Below, piece after piece: positions 35,109-44,877 of a DNA stretch of 64,000 nt. Position numbers and translations under genes: made by a program. Origin of the DNA: DATLXU01 sp035575515 (GTDB lineage: Bacteria; Acidobacteriota; Blastocatellia; UBA7656); NCBI GenBank assembly GCA_035575515.1, contig DATLXU010000015.1, forward strand, positions 1-64,000, given 5' to 3'. The stretch's first letter is position 1, and the number at the start of each line of letters is the position of its first letter. The notes under the pieces are model-generated. The model was not told the origin of the DNA and searched no databases. It saw only the letters and a program-made list of their open reading frames with translations.

Positions 35109-36267
35109 TCAAGTCTCCCTCTTTAATATTGCAAGTTGAGATCACCTGCTGATAAAGCGATTCGTACCGGCTCACAATTGTGTCAATAGAATAGTTCTCG
35201 ATTATTCGCCGTCGCGCCTTCGAGCCAAGTTCTCGTCTCTGCTCGCCCGCCATGCCAACCAGTTCAAGCAGAGCGTTTGCGAGCGCGCCTGCGTTGCGCG
35301 GCGGAACGACGCGGCCTGCGTCTGCCACAACCAGAGAGGAATCTCCGACATCGGTGGCAACCGTCGGCACGCCGCAGGACATCGCTTCGCCAATCACATT
35401 TGGAAACCCTTCGCCGAACGCCGACGAAGAGACTGCGACATCGAGCGCGGCATGAACGCGATGAACGTCCCTGCGCTCGCCAAGCAGGTGTGCGCGCCCG
35501 GAAAGCGCGAAGCCTTCAATCATCTCGCGCAATTCGCGGTTCCCTTCGTAAACCCCCTCGCCAGCAAGCACGAAATGCGTGTGAGGATATTTATTTGAGA
35601 CCATCGCAGCCGCTCGCAAAAAACAGGCGTGGTCTTTTACTGGATGGAATCGCCCGACCAATCCAATCAGAAATGCATCTTCGGAAAGTCCAAGCTGAGA
35701 CCTTAAGGCAATGCGGGCCTCGTCAGACGGCGCGAAAAGGTCTGTGTCGAATCCATTGGGAATGACGACGCGACTAAGAGCGCAATAGCCTAATCGCTCT
35801 TCGTGATTGAGAGCGCCGGCGGTTGAATTATTGACAATGGCTTTTGGCCATTGCGAGAGCTTTCCGCCGAGCTTAATAATCGCGGCGGTGAAAGGTTTTT
35901 CTTCTTTCAAATCACAGTTCGACGTCCTGATATTCCAGACAACGGGCGGGCGGTTTGCCGAAAGCCGGGCGGCCAATTGCGCAGCAAGATTGCCGTGATA
36001 CATCCACCCCTGAACCAGCTCCGGCTCATAGCGCCTGACGGCGCGAACCAGACGATAAACAGCCGCAGGTGTTGGCATACCAGCTTTCATGCCTGCGCTG
36101 AACAAAGGCAGATTTAGAGCCTCGAACTTCTCTTTGAGCGATCCCCCATCGGTTAGCGACACAACTGCATTTTCAAAGCGGGTTCGATCCATGCGCGACA
36201 AAACCCTGTAAAGCATCATCTGCGCGCCGTGCGCCTGAAGTGAGGTGATGACGTGAATGATCTTCAT
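35083..36267 (-). CDS. Family 4 glycosyltransferase
   Basis: 394 residues, GT-B fold. It starts [20 protein letters not shown] and has [11 protein letters not shown] and [19 protein letters not shown] (donor site). It shares an exactly identical 78-base stretch with the transferase gene at 37496-38632, although the two proteins differ elsewhere. The ATG overlaps the ligase stop upstream (ATGA), and its 3' end overlaps asnB by 26 bases. Sugar unknown. Confidence 0.9.
   Translation of the reverse strand: MKIIHVITSLQAHGAQMMLYRVLSRMDRTRFENAVVSLTDGGSLKEKFEALNLPLFSAGMKAGMPTPAAVYRLVRAVRRYEPELVQGWMYHGNLAAQLAARLSANRPPVVWNIRTSNCDLKEEKPFTAAIIKLGGKLSQWPKAIVNNSTAGALNHEERLGYCALSRVVIPNGFDTDLFAPSDEARIALRSQLGLSEDAFLIGLVGRFHPVKDHACFLRAAAMVSNKYPHTHFVLAGEGVYEGNRELREMIEGFALSGRAHLLGERRDVHRVHAALDVAVSSSAFGEGFPNVIGEAMSCGVPTVATDVGDSSLVVADAGRVVPPRNAGALANALLELVGMAGEQRRELGSKARRRIIENYSIDTIVSRYESLYQQVISTCNIKEGDLNVRYRWFG
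35338..35415 (-). repeat. 78-base tract identical to 37712-37789
   Basis: All 78 bases match between the two glycosyltransferase genes, on the same strand and frame, covering the segment [20 protein letters not shown] and the following VGDS. Flanking bases diverge at once (A against C upstream, G against A downstream). Confidence 0.95.
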
Positions 36268-37499
36268 GCAGCGCGCCTCATAATGAGGGATTTACCGCCC
36301 GTATCAACGACGGTCTCGCGCCTGCTCGCAAGCGCCATCGCCGAGAGCAAAGTCGCGGGCAAAAGGATATACCGCTCTTCGAGGAGATTGTGACTGAAGA
36401 AACCCATAAAGAGGATGAATATGGCGAATGTTACGGCGATTTGCTTCGTATCTCCGCGAGCGCGCCAAACGACTGCCGCGACAAACAGAGGCAGGATGAA
36501 GATGCCAAGCGCGCCGTGATCTACCATCAGGTTTATATATTGATTGTGCGAAGAGACTACGATGTCGCCGTGAGTCCAGAGCAATTTGTGCGACGCCCCG
36601 ATGCCATTGCCTACAATGGGACTGTCCGCAAATTTTTCAAATGCGATTCCAACAACGTCGTAGCGGTCTGTTGCGCTGGCATCATTGGCTGTGAGATTGC
36701 TGAGCCATTCAAGCCGCTCCGTCACGTTTGAGTTCAAGACTCCCGCGTCTTCGAGTTGATACCGCAACTGATCCCACTCAGATATTATGAGCAGCGAGCT
36801 TATAGCAATCACACTGCCTGCGATAATAAGCGACTTTCTCAGGCTTATCTGGCGAGTGATGACGATGGCAAGCATCGAAATGAACCAGCCAGCTATGGCT
36901 GAACGCGAAAAGGTTAGAAAAACGCCAGTGCCGACAGCCGCCGCGAAAAGCATTCTGTAGCGTTGAGGTAACAACCCTATGGTCAGTATCATTCCAACGA
37001 CGAGCGCCGCTCCCGAGATATTCGGGTTTATATAGAATCCAGCCGAGCGGCCTGCGACCGAGCTGAAGGTGAGGGGGCTGAACAATTCATATACGTTCAG
37101 CCCAATTGCGAGCAGCACAGAGGCAAATATGGTCCTTCGCATCCACAAAAGCGCGTCCTCGCTGCGAAGGAGGCACAACAGCACGAGAATGAACGACACG
37201 GATAGAAACCTGATTCGCAATTCCTGAAACGCATCATCTGAGATTAATGGCTGAAGTAGAAACCATAAGCCAGAGATCATGAAGAAGCCTAAGCACCAGC
37301 GCGCAAGACTCGATTGCCTGAGAAGGACAAGCGATGAGTTCGAGAACAGAAGGGGCGCGGCAACCACGATAAATCCGATGATAAAATAGAGCGGAGGAAG
37401 GCCCGCCATTTCGGAAGTGAACAAGTACACGTCCAGCCCCGTGAAGAAGAGCGCTACTGCAACCACAACAAGAATGCGAGAGTAAGGCCTTGAAATCAT
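36264..37499 (-). CDS. O-antigen ligase/polymerase-like (Wzy-type) membrane protein
   Basis: 411 residues from the ATG at 37499, with about 11 predicted membrane segments. The conserved ligase region includes GNGIGASHKLLW and HNQYINLMVDHGALG. Such proteins polymerise or ligate lipid-linked repeat units on the outer face of the membrane. The ATG overlaps the stop of the upstream glycosyltransferase (ATGA), so I prefer it to an ATG at 37574 that adds 25 residues overlapping that gene. This is the second ligase-type protein in the locus. Confidence 0.87.
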   Translation of the reverse strand: MISRPYSRILVVVAVALFFTGLDVYLFTSEMAGLPPLYFIIGFIVVAAPLLFSNSSLVLLRQSSLARWCLGFFMISGLWFLLQPLISDDAFQELRIRFLSVSFILVLLCLLRSEDALLWMRRTIFASVLLAIGLNVYELFSPLTFSSVAGRSAGFYINPNISGAALVVGMILTIGLLPQRYRMLFAAAVGTGVFLTFSRSAIAGWFISMLAIVITRQISLRKSLIIAGSVIAISSLLIISEWDQLRYQLEDAGVLNSNVTERLEWLSNLTANDASATDRYDVVGIAFEKFADSPIVGNGIGASHKLLWTHGDIVVSSHNQYINLMVDHGALGIFILPLFVAAVVWRARGDTKQIAVTFAIFILFMGFFSHNLLEERYILLPATLLSAMALASRRETVVDTGGKSLIMRRAA

Positions 37500-38632
37500 G
37501 CAACCCTCATATTCTGAGACAAGCAGAGAAGAGCGGCTTCTGTTCTCTGCTCGAGCGCAGATACAGAGAAACAATCAACGATTCGCTGGCGAATGGCGCC
37601 ACGATTGAAATCGGCTGCGCGAATGCGTTGGGCTGTTTTGATCAGAGCTGTTTTAAGGGCGTCGGGGTCGGCGGGCGGAACGATTAAGCCCGTCTCACCG
37701 ATGATGAGCGCGGAATCTCCGACATCGGTGGCAACCGTCGGCACGCCGCAGGACATCGCTTCGCCAATCACATTTGGAAACCCTTCGCCAAGCGAGGAAG
37801 AGACCAGCACGTCAAGCGCGTTGTAAACGGCGGGCATATCGCTTCGCGCCCCTGCCCACACCAGATTTTGATTAAGCCCCAGTTGCAGGCCGAGCGCGAT
37901 TAGCTGACTGGAATAATTGCGCGGGCCATCGCCAACGCAAACGAAGCGAACGTTCTGCGACTCGCGCGTCACGAGCGCCGCCGCTCGCAGAAAAGTAGCG
38001 TGGTCTTTCATTGGATCGAGCCGCGCGGCGACTCCAATCAGAATGTCATCCGGGCCAGCGCCCCACTCTGCGCGGAGACACTCACCCGCGCTGCGGTCAG
38101 GGCGAAAGCGCGTCGTGTCAATGCCGTTTGGGATGATAATCATACGGCTGCGGGAAAAGCCCTGATCCACAGCGTAATCGAACCCTGCGCGCGAGTTCAC
38201 GATTATTAAATTGGCAAACCGCGACAAGAAGCATTCTATGCTATAGGAAAGGCGCGCCACCCAATCGTAATAATCAAGGTTCATATTAGAAGCCCGCACT
38301 CCCCATACCGATTGCAGACGCGGCACAAAGGGTTTGAGTATAACGGTCAGCACATTGGGAATGCCGAGATAGCCATGCAGGACATCGGGCCTGTGATTGC
38401 GCACGAATCTAATCAATCGCCAGAGGAAGCCGGGCAAATCCCATCTGCCTTTCTTCTCAAGCGAAACGACAGGCACAGCCGCCTTGCGCAAATCATTTTC
38501 CAATTGGCCGCCGGAATAAAATGTGGCAACAACAATCGAATGGCCCTGTCGCTTGAGCGATTCTGCGAGCGCAACAAGCTGACGTTCAGCCCCGCCGTAA
38601 TCAAGCGAGCGAATGAGAAAGGCTATCTTCAT
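37496..38632 (-). CDS. Family 4 glycosyltransferase
   Basis: 378 residues, GT-B. It starts MKIAFLIRSLDYGGAERQLV, the usual GGAERQ motif of GT4 acceptor domains. It also has IIPNGIDTTRF and the donor segment [16 protein letters not shown]. It is related to the enzyme at 35083-36267, with an identical 78-base core. The short gap (11 bases) to the next upstream transferase and the ATGA overlap with the ligase gene support one operon. Confidence 0.9.
   Translation of the reverse strand: MKIAFLIRSLDYGGAERQLVALAESLKRQGHSIVVATFYSGGQLENDLRKAAVPVVSLEKKGRWDLPGFLWRLIRFVRNHRPDVLHGYLGIPNVLTVILKPFVPRLQSVWGVRASNMNLDYYDWVARLSYSIECFLSRFANLIIVNSRAGFDYAVDQGFSRSRMIIIPNGIDTTRFRPDRSAGECLRAEWGAGPDDILIGVAARLDPMKDHATFLRAAALVTRESQNVRFVCVGDGPRNYSSQLIALGLQLGLNQNLVWAGARSDMPAVYNALDVLVSSSLGEGFPNVIGEAMSCGVPTVATDVGDSALIIGETGLIVPPADPDALKTALIKTAQRIRAADFNRGAIRQRIVDCFSVSALEQRTEAALLCLSQNMRVA
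37712..37789 (-). repeat. 78-base tract identical to 35338-35415
   Basis: Second copy of the shared tract (see the entry at 35338). The two copies are 2.4 kb apart and flank the ligase gene at 36264-37499. Confidence 0.95.
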
Positions 38633-38643
38633 TTTTTGAGTCG

Positions 38644-39798
38644 CTAATGGCTCGATGTCTCATTCACCAGGAGCTTCGCCTTATCTTTGCCCGGAAGCCT
38701 CCTGATTATTGATGAAACAAGCACGCGCTCCCATATGCGCGCGACTTCATCGAGGCTGAACCGTCGAGTCACTTCACAGGCGCGCGCGCCGAGCATCGCT
38801 CTTTCGGTTTCATTCGACATCAACCGATCCATCGCGTTCGCCAGCATCGTTACATCCTGATTAAGAACCAGCAGGCCATCAATTTCATCTCGGATGATCT
38901 CGCGCGGGCCGCTCGGACAATCTGTGCTTATAACCGCAAGCCCTGAGGCCATCGCTTCGCACAAAGCATTCGGGAACCCTTCATAGCGAGATGACATAAC
39001 AAAGAGGTCGGCTTGCGAAAGTACCTCATAAGGATTGCTCACGCGGCCCGGCATCACGACGCGATCACACAGACCAAGCTCGTCTCTGAACATCTCAATC
39101 TCGCCGCGCAGTGGTCCATCGCCAAGTATCGCAAGCGACCATTTGCTATGCTTGTCTTTGATCTGCGCGAACGCTCGAAGCAGCAGGTCAAAACCTTTAG
39201 CTCGCACCATTCGCCCCATCGCTGCAGCAAAAGGCTTACGGATTTCGATGCTTGCTTCCTGGTTGCGCAGCACGGGAAATAAAACCGGATTTGGAATGAT
39301 GTGAGCGCGAGACTGGACCGATGGCGAAAAATAATCGAACGCGCCTTTGCTTTGAACGACAAGCGCATCAGCAAGCGGGTAAGTCATCTGACGAAGAAGT
39401 GACCAGAGCTTGCCCGGATTGTTGCTCTCAGGATCGCTGCGCTCAGACACTACAACTGGCACACGAAAAGCTCTTGTTGCAAGAATCGTTATAACATTGG
39501 TCGTATCCATGAAGCTCAAGACCACATCGGGGCGGCTATCTCTAATGGCATGGCGCAGGGCGCGCACCCGCTTAATTGTGTTTCGGAAAGCGGCAATTGC
39601 ATTGCTGGAATCTTTAGCGACTGCGAGAGGCAGGCGGCGAACCCGGTTGTCGAGCTCATAAAAGAGCGGAGCTGTGCCATCGTCAAGTGTAAGGAGCGTG
39701 ATTGTCCAGCCGGCAGCAGCCCAGTGGTTCGCCATCGTTGTCATCACCCGTTCAGCGCCGCCGCCCTGAAGAGAAGAGATAACCAGAGTCAACCGCAT
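38644..39798 (-). CDS. Family 4 glycosyltransferase
   Basis: 384 residues, GT-B. It begins MRLTLVISSLQGGGAERVMT and has AAMGRMVRAKGFDLLLRAF and SSRYEGFPNALCEAMASGLA. The type resembles GalNAc-alpha-GalNAc and related capsule transferases, but the sugar is not determined. The ATG is inside the end of the flippase gene (10-base overlap). Confidence 0.9.
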   Translation of the reverse strand: MRLTLVISSLQGGGAERVMTTMANHWAAAGWTITLLTLDDGTAPLFYELDNRVRRLPLAVAKDSSNAIAAFRNTIKRVRALRHAIRDSRPDVVLSFMDTTNVITILATRAFRVPVVVSERSDPESNNPGKLWSLLRQMTYPLADALVVQSKGAFDYFSPSVQSRAHIIPNPVLFPVLRNQEASIEIRKPFAAAMGRMVRAKGFDLLLRAFAQIKDKHSKWSLAILGDGPLRGEIEMFRDELGLCDRVVMPGRVSNPYEVLSQADLFVMSSRYEGFPNALCEAMASGLAVISTDCPSGPREIIRDEIDGLLVLNQDVTMLANAMDRLMSNETERAMLGARACEVTRRFSLDEVARIWERVLVSSIIRRLPGKDKAKLLVNETSSH

Positions 39799-41231
39799 CG
39801 GCTAGCCGCCTCTCCCAATTCAAGCTCCGCGCTCCTTAACGCGCGCATTGCCATCAGCGACAAGAATGCGAACGAGACCATGTAAACTATGCTCGTTGAT
39901 AAAGCTATGCCGGAAACACCCAGCCATTTCATCAGCAGGTAATCGAGTGTGATATTTGTGACGGCGCTTATGAAGGTTCCCCACATCAAAATGGAATTGG
40001 CTTTGAGAGCCGATATGAGCCTGACAAACAACAATCCGGCGACATAAAATGGAACTTGGAGCAGATAAAAGACCTGAACCGAAGAGATCGTTGCCGTGTC
40101 GTTGGCGGTGAACGCGCCGCGCTCGAATAAAACCCTGACAATAAGATGCGACAGCAGCATGAAAGCTAAAGTGAGAGGAACTGTCACAATGAAAGAGAGC
40201 CGGGCATATGTTTTTAGAGTATGACGAAGCGAGCGCCAGTCACCTTCAGACACTATCCGCGAGAACTGGGGCAGTATAGCCGTGCTCAGCGCGAGCGATC
40301 CTATGCCGAGCATCATCGCTACAACTTTGTTCCCGTAGCTCAAGGCCGAAACGCTGCCTGCCCCAAGCGTTGCCGCCATCGCCTGATCTACTACAACGGT
40401 GCTGTTCATCAACAAGCCCGCTGCGATCATCGGCGCGTACTGCTTCATAACCTGCCTCGTCTGACGATTCAGCCCATTCCAGCGCGGAACGATTGAGATG
40501 TTCTGGCGAGAGAGAGCGCGAGCCAAAAGCGCGCCTTCGATAATCGTTCCGGCAATTATCGCAATAGCATAGCTGTAGATTCCCCACTCGCCGCCCAGTA
40601 GTAAGACCATACCGATGACCGCAAAGGGTGTCATGATAGGCGCGATTGCTGCGAGGGCGAACCTTTCGCTTGCGTTCAAAATGGCCGCCCATGTCGCAAA
40701 CAATCCGCTCAGAGGAATCAGCGGAAGCAGAATGAAGAAGAGCTTCTGCGTAAGCGCAAGCTTTTCAGGCGCAAATCCCGATGCAAGAATCGGAAGCAAG
40801 CGAGGCGAGGCTGCTGCAATCAATATTGAAAGAAGAACGAGCAGCGTGATGCTACAGACCATCACTGAAGAGTAGAGTTCCTGAGCCGCTTCCCTACCCT
40901 CGCGCACTCGAACCTGAATGAAAGTCGGTATCAGCGCGGCGTTGAACGATCCCGCAACAACGTTGATGGCAAACGAAGGCACAAGATAAGCAATCAGGAA
41001 AGCATCAAGCCCATCTCCTGCGCCGAACTCGCGCGCAATCGCCATCTCTTTGAGAGTAGAGGCGACTTTTACGATTGCGGTGAGCGAACCAATCGTCACC
41101 ATCGCGGCAAAGATGCGGCGGTTCACGCTCTGGCCGCGCCACGAGGCAAAGGCGAGCCTGATTGTGCTCAAAGGAGCAAGCGCGCTCTCACCGGTTAAGA
41201 TTGTCATGGGCTTTTGAGACTCTTCGATCAC
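39789..41231 (-). CDS. MurJ/MviN-family lipid flippase
   Basis: 480 residues with about 13-14 hydrophobic segments across the MviN domain. Landmarks are LKEMAIAREFGAGDGLDAFLIAYLVPS (in pieces: AREFGAGDGLDAF, IAYLVPSF), GALLARALS and RVLFERGAFTANDT, the last being a classic MurJ motif. In a polysaccharide locus such a protein probably flips the lipid-linked repeat unit, the role a Wzx usually has. A second start at the Met of MTILTG (residue 9) is possible. Confidence 0.9.
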   Translation of the reverse strand: MIEESQKPMTILTGESALAPLSTIRLAFASWRGQSVNRRIFAAMVTIGSLTAIVKVASTLKEMAIAREFGAGDGLDAFLIAYLVPSFAINVVAGSFNAALIPTFIQVRVREGREAAQELYSSVMVCSITLLVLLSILIAAASPRLLPILASGFAPEKLALTQKLFFILLPLIPLSGLFATWAAILNASERFALAAIAPIMTPFAVIGMVLLLGGEWGIYSYAIAIIAGTIIEGALLARALSRQNISIVPRWNGLNRQTRQVMKQYAPMIAAGLLMNSTVVVDQAMAATLGAGSVSALSYGNKVVAMMLGIGSLALSTAILPQFSRIVSEGDWRSLRHTLKTYARLSFIVTVPLTLAFMLLSHLIVRVLFERGAFTANDTATISSVQVFYLLQVPFYVAGLLFVRLISALKANSILMWGTFISAVTNITLDYLLMKWLGVSGIALSTSIVYMVSFAFLSLMAMRALRSAELELGEAASRCG

Positions 41232-41266
41232 GGCGGATTGCTAAAATCAACTCAGTTCGCAGTCAG

Positions 41267-43699
41267 TTAAGCGGTCGTCTCGCTGATAGTGCGCTCGTAG
41301 CCGTAGTAATAACGGGCGTAGTAGTAATCGTCGTAGCCCTCGTTGCGCAGGTCAACATTGTTAAGCACCACGCCGAATATCTTCGCTCCGACGCTCGCAA
41401 GCTCCTGGCGCGCTCTCCGCACGACTTGGCGCGAGCTCTTACCGCCGTGTACTACAAGCATCACTCCATCAACCATCTTCGACAGGATTACAGGATCGGT
41501 AACATTCATCAGCGGGGGAGAATCAATCAGAATGTGGTCATACCGCTCGGCAAGCTGAGCAAGCATATTTTTCATCTTGTCAGAGCTTATTAGCTCTGCA
41601 GGGTTAGGCGGGATGGGGCCGCACGGCAGAAGCGAAACATTCTTGATTGAAAGCGGTTGGATCAACTTATCAATCTCAACATCGCGCGACAGGTAAGTTG
41701 ACAGGCCAACCGTTTGGTCAACATTGAATACTTTGTGAACCATCGGCTTGCGCAGGTCGCAATCAATTATGAGCACGGACGCGCCAAGCTGAGCGAGACT
41801 GATGGCGGTGTTCACGGCTGTCGTCGTCTTTCCTTCGTCGGGCTGGCTGCTGGTAACAAGGATAGTCCTGGGAGGATTTCCCGCCGACGACAGCAGCACA
41901 GAAGTCCTCAGCGCGCGATATGCTTCAGCGACAGTTGAGCGTGTTTCGAGCGCCATTAGTTGATTCGGTTTGGCTTCGCCTGTTTTGTTTATATCTGCTG
42001 CGACAAGCGCTTTATGGCGGCTCTTTCTCTTGAGAGCGCGGCGACGAGCGCCTGCGCTGATGGCAGGTATCACGCCGAGCGCGGGCAGTTGAACGTAACG
42101 GCTAACGTCTTCGACGTTCTTGATGGTATTGTCGAGATATTCAAGGAAGAATACTAATCCGATGCTTCCGGCAAGCGAAACCATCAGGGCTAGAACGATC
42201 ATCATAGCACGCTTCGGGCCGATTGGTTTTTTAGGAACAGCCGCGCGCTCAAGCAGACGGATATTGTTGTGCTGCTCTGCAACCTGAGCTTTCGCCTGAT
42301 TTGTCTTTTGCAGAAAATCGTTGTAAAGCGACCGAGCCGTTTCAACGTCCTGCTTAAGGATGTTGTACTGGATCGCGTCTTGATTCTCCCGCGCCGCTTC
42401 ACCCTTCGTTTGTTCAAGCGCGCCTTTCAGCGATTTTTCATCCTGAACCGCTCGCTCGTAATCGTTCTGGAGTTTTTGCTCAAGCGATTTTCGACCGTCA
42501 TTAATCTGAGATTGAACAGTGGCAATCTGTTGCTGAATTTCAATGATGCGGGGATTCTTGGCAGAAAACTTCACGCTCAACTGCGCGGCCTGAGTCTGGA
42601 GGTCGTTCAACTGTTTCTGAAGCTCTTTCAGATTCTGATCGCCAAACGCTTCGGGCAGTTGCGCGATGCGACCCGCTTTCACTTCTTCATAAAGCGTCTG
42701 CTTCAACATGCGGTCGGTCTCTGCCCTTAGCGCCTGATCGTGCAATCGCTGGAGCTTTTCGGTTGTCAGTGTTGTCTGTTGATTGTTCTCATCCGTAACT
42801 GAAAAGATGTTGTGGTCTCGCGTGTAATCGGCAAGCGCCTGCTCGGCTCGTTCGACTTTCGATTTAAGGTCGCGCGTTGTGTCGCTGAGCCAGCTTGCAG
42901 TGTTTGTGAACTTTTCTGTCTTGGCCTGGAAGCTGCGCTGTATGAAGGCCCGCGCGACTCCGTTTGCGACAGCCGCAGCAATGGCAGGGTCGTTGTGAGT
43001 GAAGGATACCTTGATGGCTCGCGTGTCACGAAGCGGCTCGATAACGAGGTTCTCTTCCAGAGCTTCAACGTAAGGAGCAAGCCGCGCGCTCTCTTCGGCT
43101 GATCGCGCGGGAGCATCCGCGTCTGTTTCGTCAACGAGACTCTCATCTTGAACTATGGGAGGCTGGCTTTCGCCCTTGCCAAAGATGGACCCGAAAACTT
43201 TCCCGATGCCGCTTTCTTCTCCGCTCCTGAGGAACTTCGGATTCTGGTCGAGCTTGAGGTTTGCCACTACGTCTTCGTGAAGCTCGCGGCTGCCGAGCAG
43301 AATCATCTTTGTCTTGATATTGACTTGGTACTGCGGGTCTGACTCGTCGTTGATGACAAGGTCGCCTGAGCGCACGACGGTTGAGTTTTCTTTCCCTATT
43401 TCGATTGTGGTCGAAGCCTGATAGACAGCCTTTCGGCGAAACATCTCTATTCCAACAAGCGTCGTAACAATGACAACTATAGAGATGACGAGCCATTTGC
43501 GCTTGCGAAGGATGCGCCAAACTTCTCTGAGGTGAATCTTTTCGTCTTCCTGACCATAGCCGTAACCGTAACTGTAGTTGATGGGCAGCGGAGTCCTGTA
43601 GCCGACCGTTGCCACATCTTTTATCGGCAAGGCTGTAACCGCATTTTGAGATGCGTCGCCGCCATCATATTTTTCAAGCTCGAATCTTTCATCTGCCAT
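41267..43699 (-). CDS. Wzc-like polysaccharide co-polymerase with C-terminal tyrosine autokinase
   Basis: 810 residues. An N-terminal Wzz domain with TM at about 70-86 is followed by a long periplasmic coiled-coil (about 265-490), a second TM (about 499-520) and the BY-kinase domain. Walker A is SSQPDEGKTTT (617-627), Walker A' LIIDCD (643-648), and Walker B is near HILIDSPP. The C-terminal tail has eight tyrosines in 13 residues (789-801), the usual autophosphorylation cluster. It would set chain length and couple polymerisation to export. It lies 33 bases downstream of the Wza-like gene. Confidence 0.95.
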   Translation of the reverse strand: MADERFELEKYDGGDASQNAVTALPIKDVATVGYRTPLPINYSYGYGYGQEDEKIHLREVWRILRKRKWLVISIVVIVTTLVGIEMFRRKAVYQASTTIEIGKENSTVVRSGDLVINDESDPQYQVNIKTKMILLGSRELHEDVVANLKLDQNPKFLRSGEESGIGKVFGSIFGKGESQPPIVQDESLVDETDADAPARSAEESARLAPYVEALEENLVIEPLRDTRAIKVSFTHNDPAIAAAVANGVARAFIQRSFQAKTEKFTNTASWLSDTTRDLKSKVERAEQALADYTRDHNIFSVTDENNQQTTLTTEKLQRLHDQALRAETDRMLKQTLYEEVKAGRIAQLPEAFGDQNLKELQKQLNDLQTQAAQLSVKFSAKNPRIIEIQQQIATVQSQINDGRKSLEQKLQNDYERAVQDEKSLKGALEQTKGEAARENQDAIQYNILKQDVETARSLYNDFLQKTNQAKAQVAEQHNNIRLLERAAVPKKPIGPKRAMMIVLALMVSLAGSIGLVFFLEYLDNTIKNVEDVSRYVQLPALGVIPAISAGARRRALKRKSRHKALVAADINKTGEAKPNQLMALETRSTVAEAYRALRTSVLLSSAGNPPRTILVTSSQPDEGKTTTAVNTAISLAQLGASVLIIDCDLRKPMVHKVFNVDQTVGLSTYLSRDVEIDKLIQPLSIKNVSLLPCGPIPPNPAELISSDKMKNMLAQLAERYDHILIDSPPLMNVTDPVILSKMVDGVMLVVHGGKSSRQVVRRARQELASVGAKIFGVVLNNVDLRNEGYDDYYYARYYYGYERTISETTA

Positions 43700-43732
43700 T
43701 GTCTGTGGTCTCCCTTTTTATTGCGGATTTCT

Positions 43733-44875
43733 TCAATATCCGCTGCGGTATGGTAAGCGCGCGGAGTTTATGCCAAATGCTCTGAGCAGCGTTCCGCCTA
43801 TGGATTTCAATCTGCTGTTGGGGACAATCACAATGTCATTGGCAAGTATCAACTGATCTTCCTTCTTGCCGCTCATTACAGAAGAGAGGTCAACTTTAAT
43901 CTCCTGTCGCTTTCCTGTTGCCGGGTCTTCGCGGAAGATTATGCTATTGCTCGCGGCGGCCTGAAACGTCGTCCCCTGCGCAAGCGAAATGGCCTGGCGG
44001 AGCGTCGTTCCTTCTTTCAGGGCGAAAGAGCCGGGCGCGTTGACTTCGCCCGCGACGAAGAAGACTTCCGTCGGCGGAATGTGAATTATGTCGCCCGGCT
44101 CGATTGTGATGTTCTGATCGAAGTTGCCCCTGAGAAGCCCGTTGATGTTTGCTTTTATCAATTCATACTTTGCTTCGTCAGCGGCCTGAGGATTAGTATC
44201 CGCCGGTGGAAGGCTGTTGGTAGAAGGTTCCTGCTCGTTCTCAGATGTGGAGTTCTGCTTGATGCTTTCCGTCCTCCCCTCGCCGACCTCCCGATTCAGG
44301 ACACCTGTTTTGATTTCACGAATGATGAAGGCAGTCGAGCCGTAATTCTCGTTCAGCCCGCCAGCGATTGTTATCAATTTCAACAGCGAGGGTTTCCCTT
44401 CAATCTGGTAAAGTCCCGGGCGGCGCACCGCTCCCTGAACGAAGAACGAGCGGCTGTTGACCTGTTTTACGGTCACGCTGACCTGCGGGTTCTCCAAGTA
44501 CTGGCCGCGCAACCGATCAGCTATCATCCCGCTCAACTCCTGAACCGTTCTTTGATGAGCAATGATCCTTCCAACAAACGGCAAGACTATCGCGCCGTCT
44601 GCGCTCACGCGGAGTGTGCGCGAAAGCTCGGGCGCGTCTTCGATCAGAATCTCTATAACGTCAGCCGGGCCTATTCGATAATCTTCTTCGGGCGAAACGA
44701 TTATGCCGGGCATAACAGGCTCGCTCGGCGGCGGAGCAGGCGGCTGATACTGTTTCTGTTGCTGGCGGCGCTCCTGCGCGCTGCTCTTTGTTGAAATGCC
44801 TGAAAGCGCAATCATAGTGATAATTGCAATGAAGATTTTCGTAGCCGATGGCTTTGAATATTTAATGGCCTTCAC
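43733..44875 (-). CDS. Polysaccharide export protein (Wza-like, SLBB domains)
   Basis: 380 residues. A signal peptide (about 1-34) is followed by a Pro/Gln-rich linker, then the Poly_export domain starting at DYRIGPADVIEILI and two SLBB-type repeats (FFVQGAVRRPGLYQIEG and FFVAGEVNAPGSFALKEG). Wza-type proteins form the outer-membrane export channel. There is no lipobox at the signal end, unlike E. coli Wza. A Ser/Glu-rich insertion (about 190-235) separates the repeats. It sits beside its usual partner, the Wzc-like kinase. Confidence 0.93.
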   Translation of the reverse strand: MKAIKYSKPSATKIFIAIITMIALSGISTKSSAQERRQQQKQYQPPAPPPSEPVMPGIIVSPEEDYRIGPADVIEILIEDAPELSRTLRVSADGAIVLPFVGRIIAHQRTVQELSGMIADRLRGQYLENPQVSVTVKQVNSRSFFVQGAVRRPGLYQIEGKPSLLKLITIAGGLNENYGSTAFIIREIKTGVLNREVGEGRTESIKQNSTSENEQEPSTNSLPPADTNPQAADEAKYELIKANINGLLRGNFDQNITIEPGDIIHIPPTEVFFVAGEVNAPGSFALKEGTTLRQAISLAQGTTFQAAASNSIIFREDPATGKRQEIKVDLSSVMSGKKEDQLILANDIVIVPNSRLKSIGGTLLRAFGINSARLPYRSGY

Positions 44876-44877
44876 GT

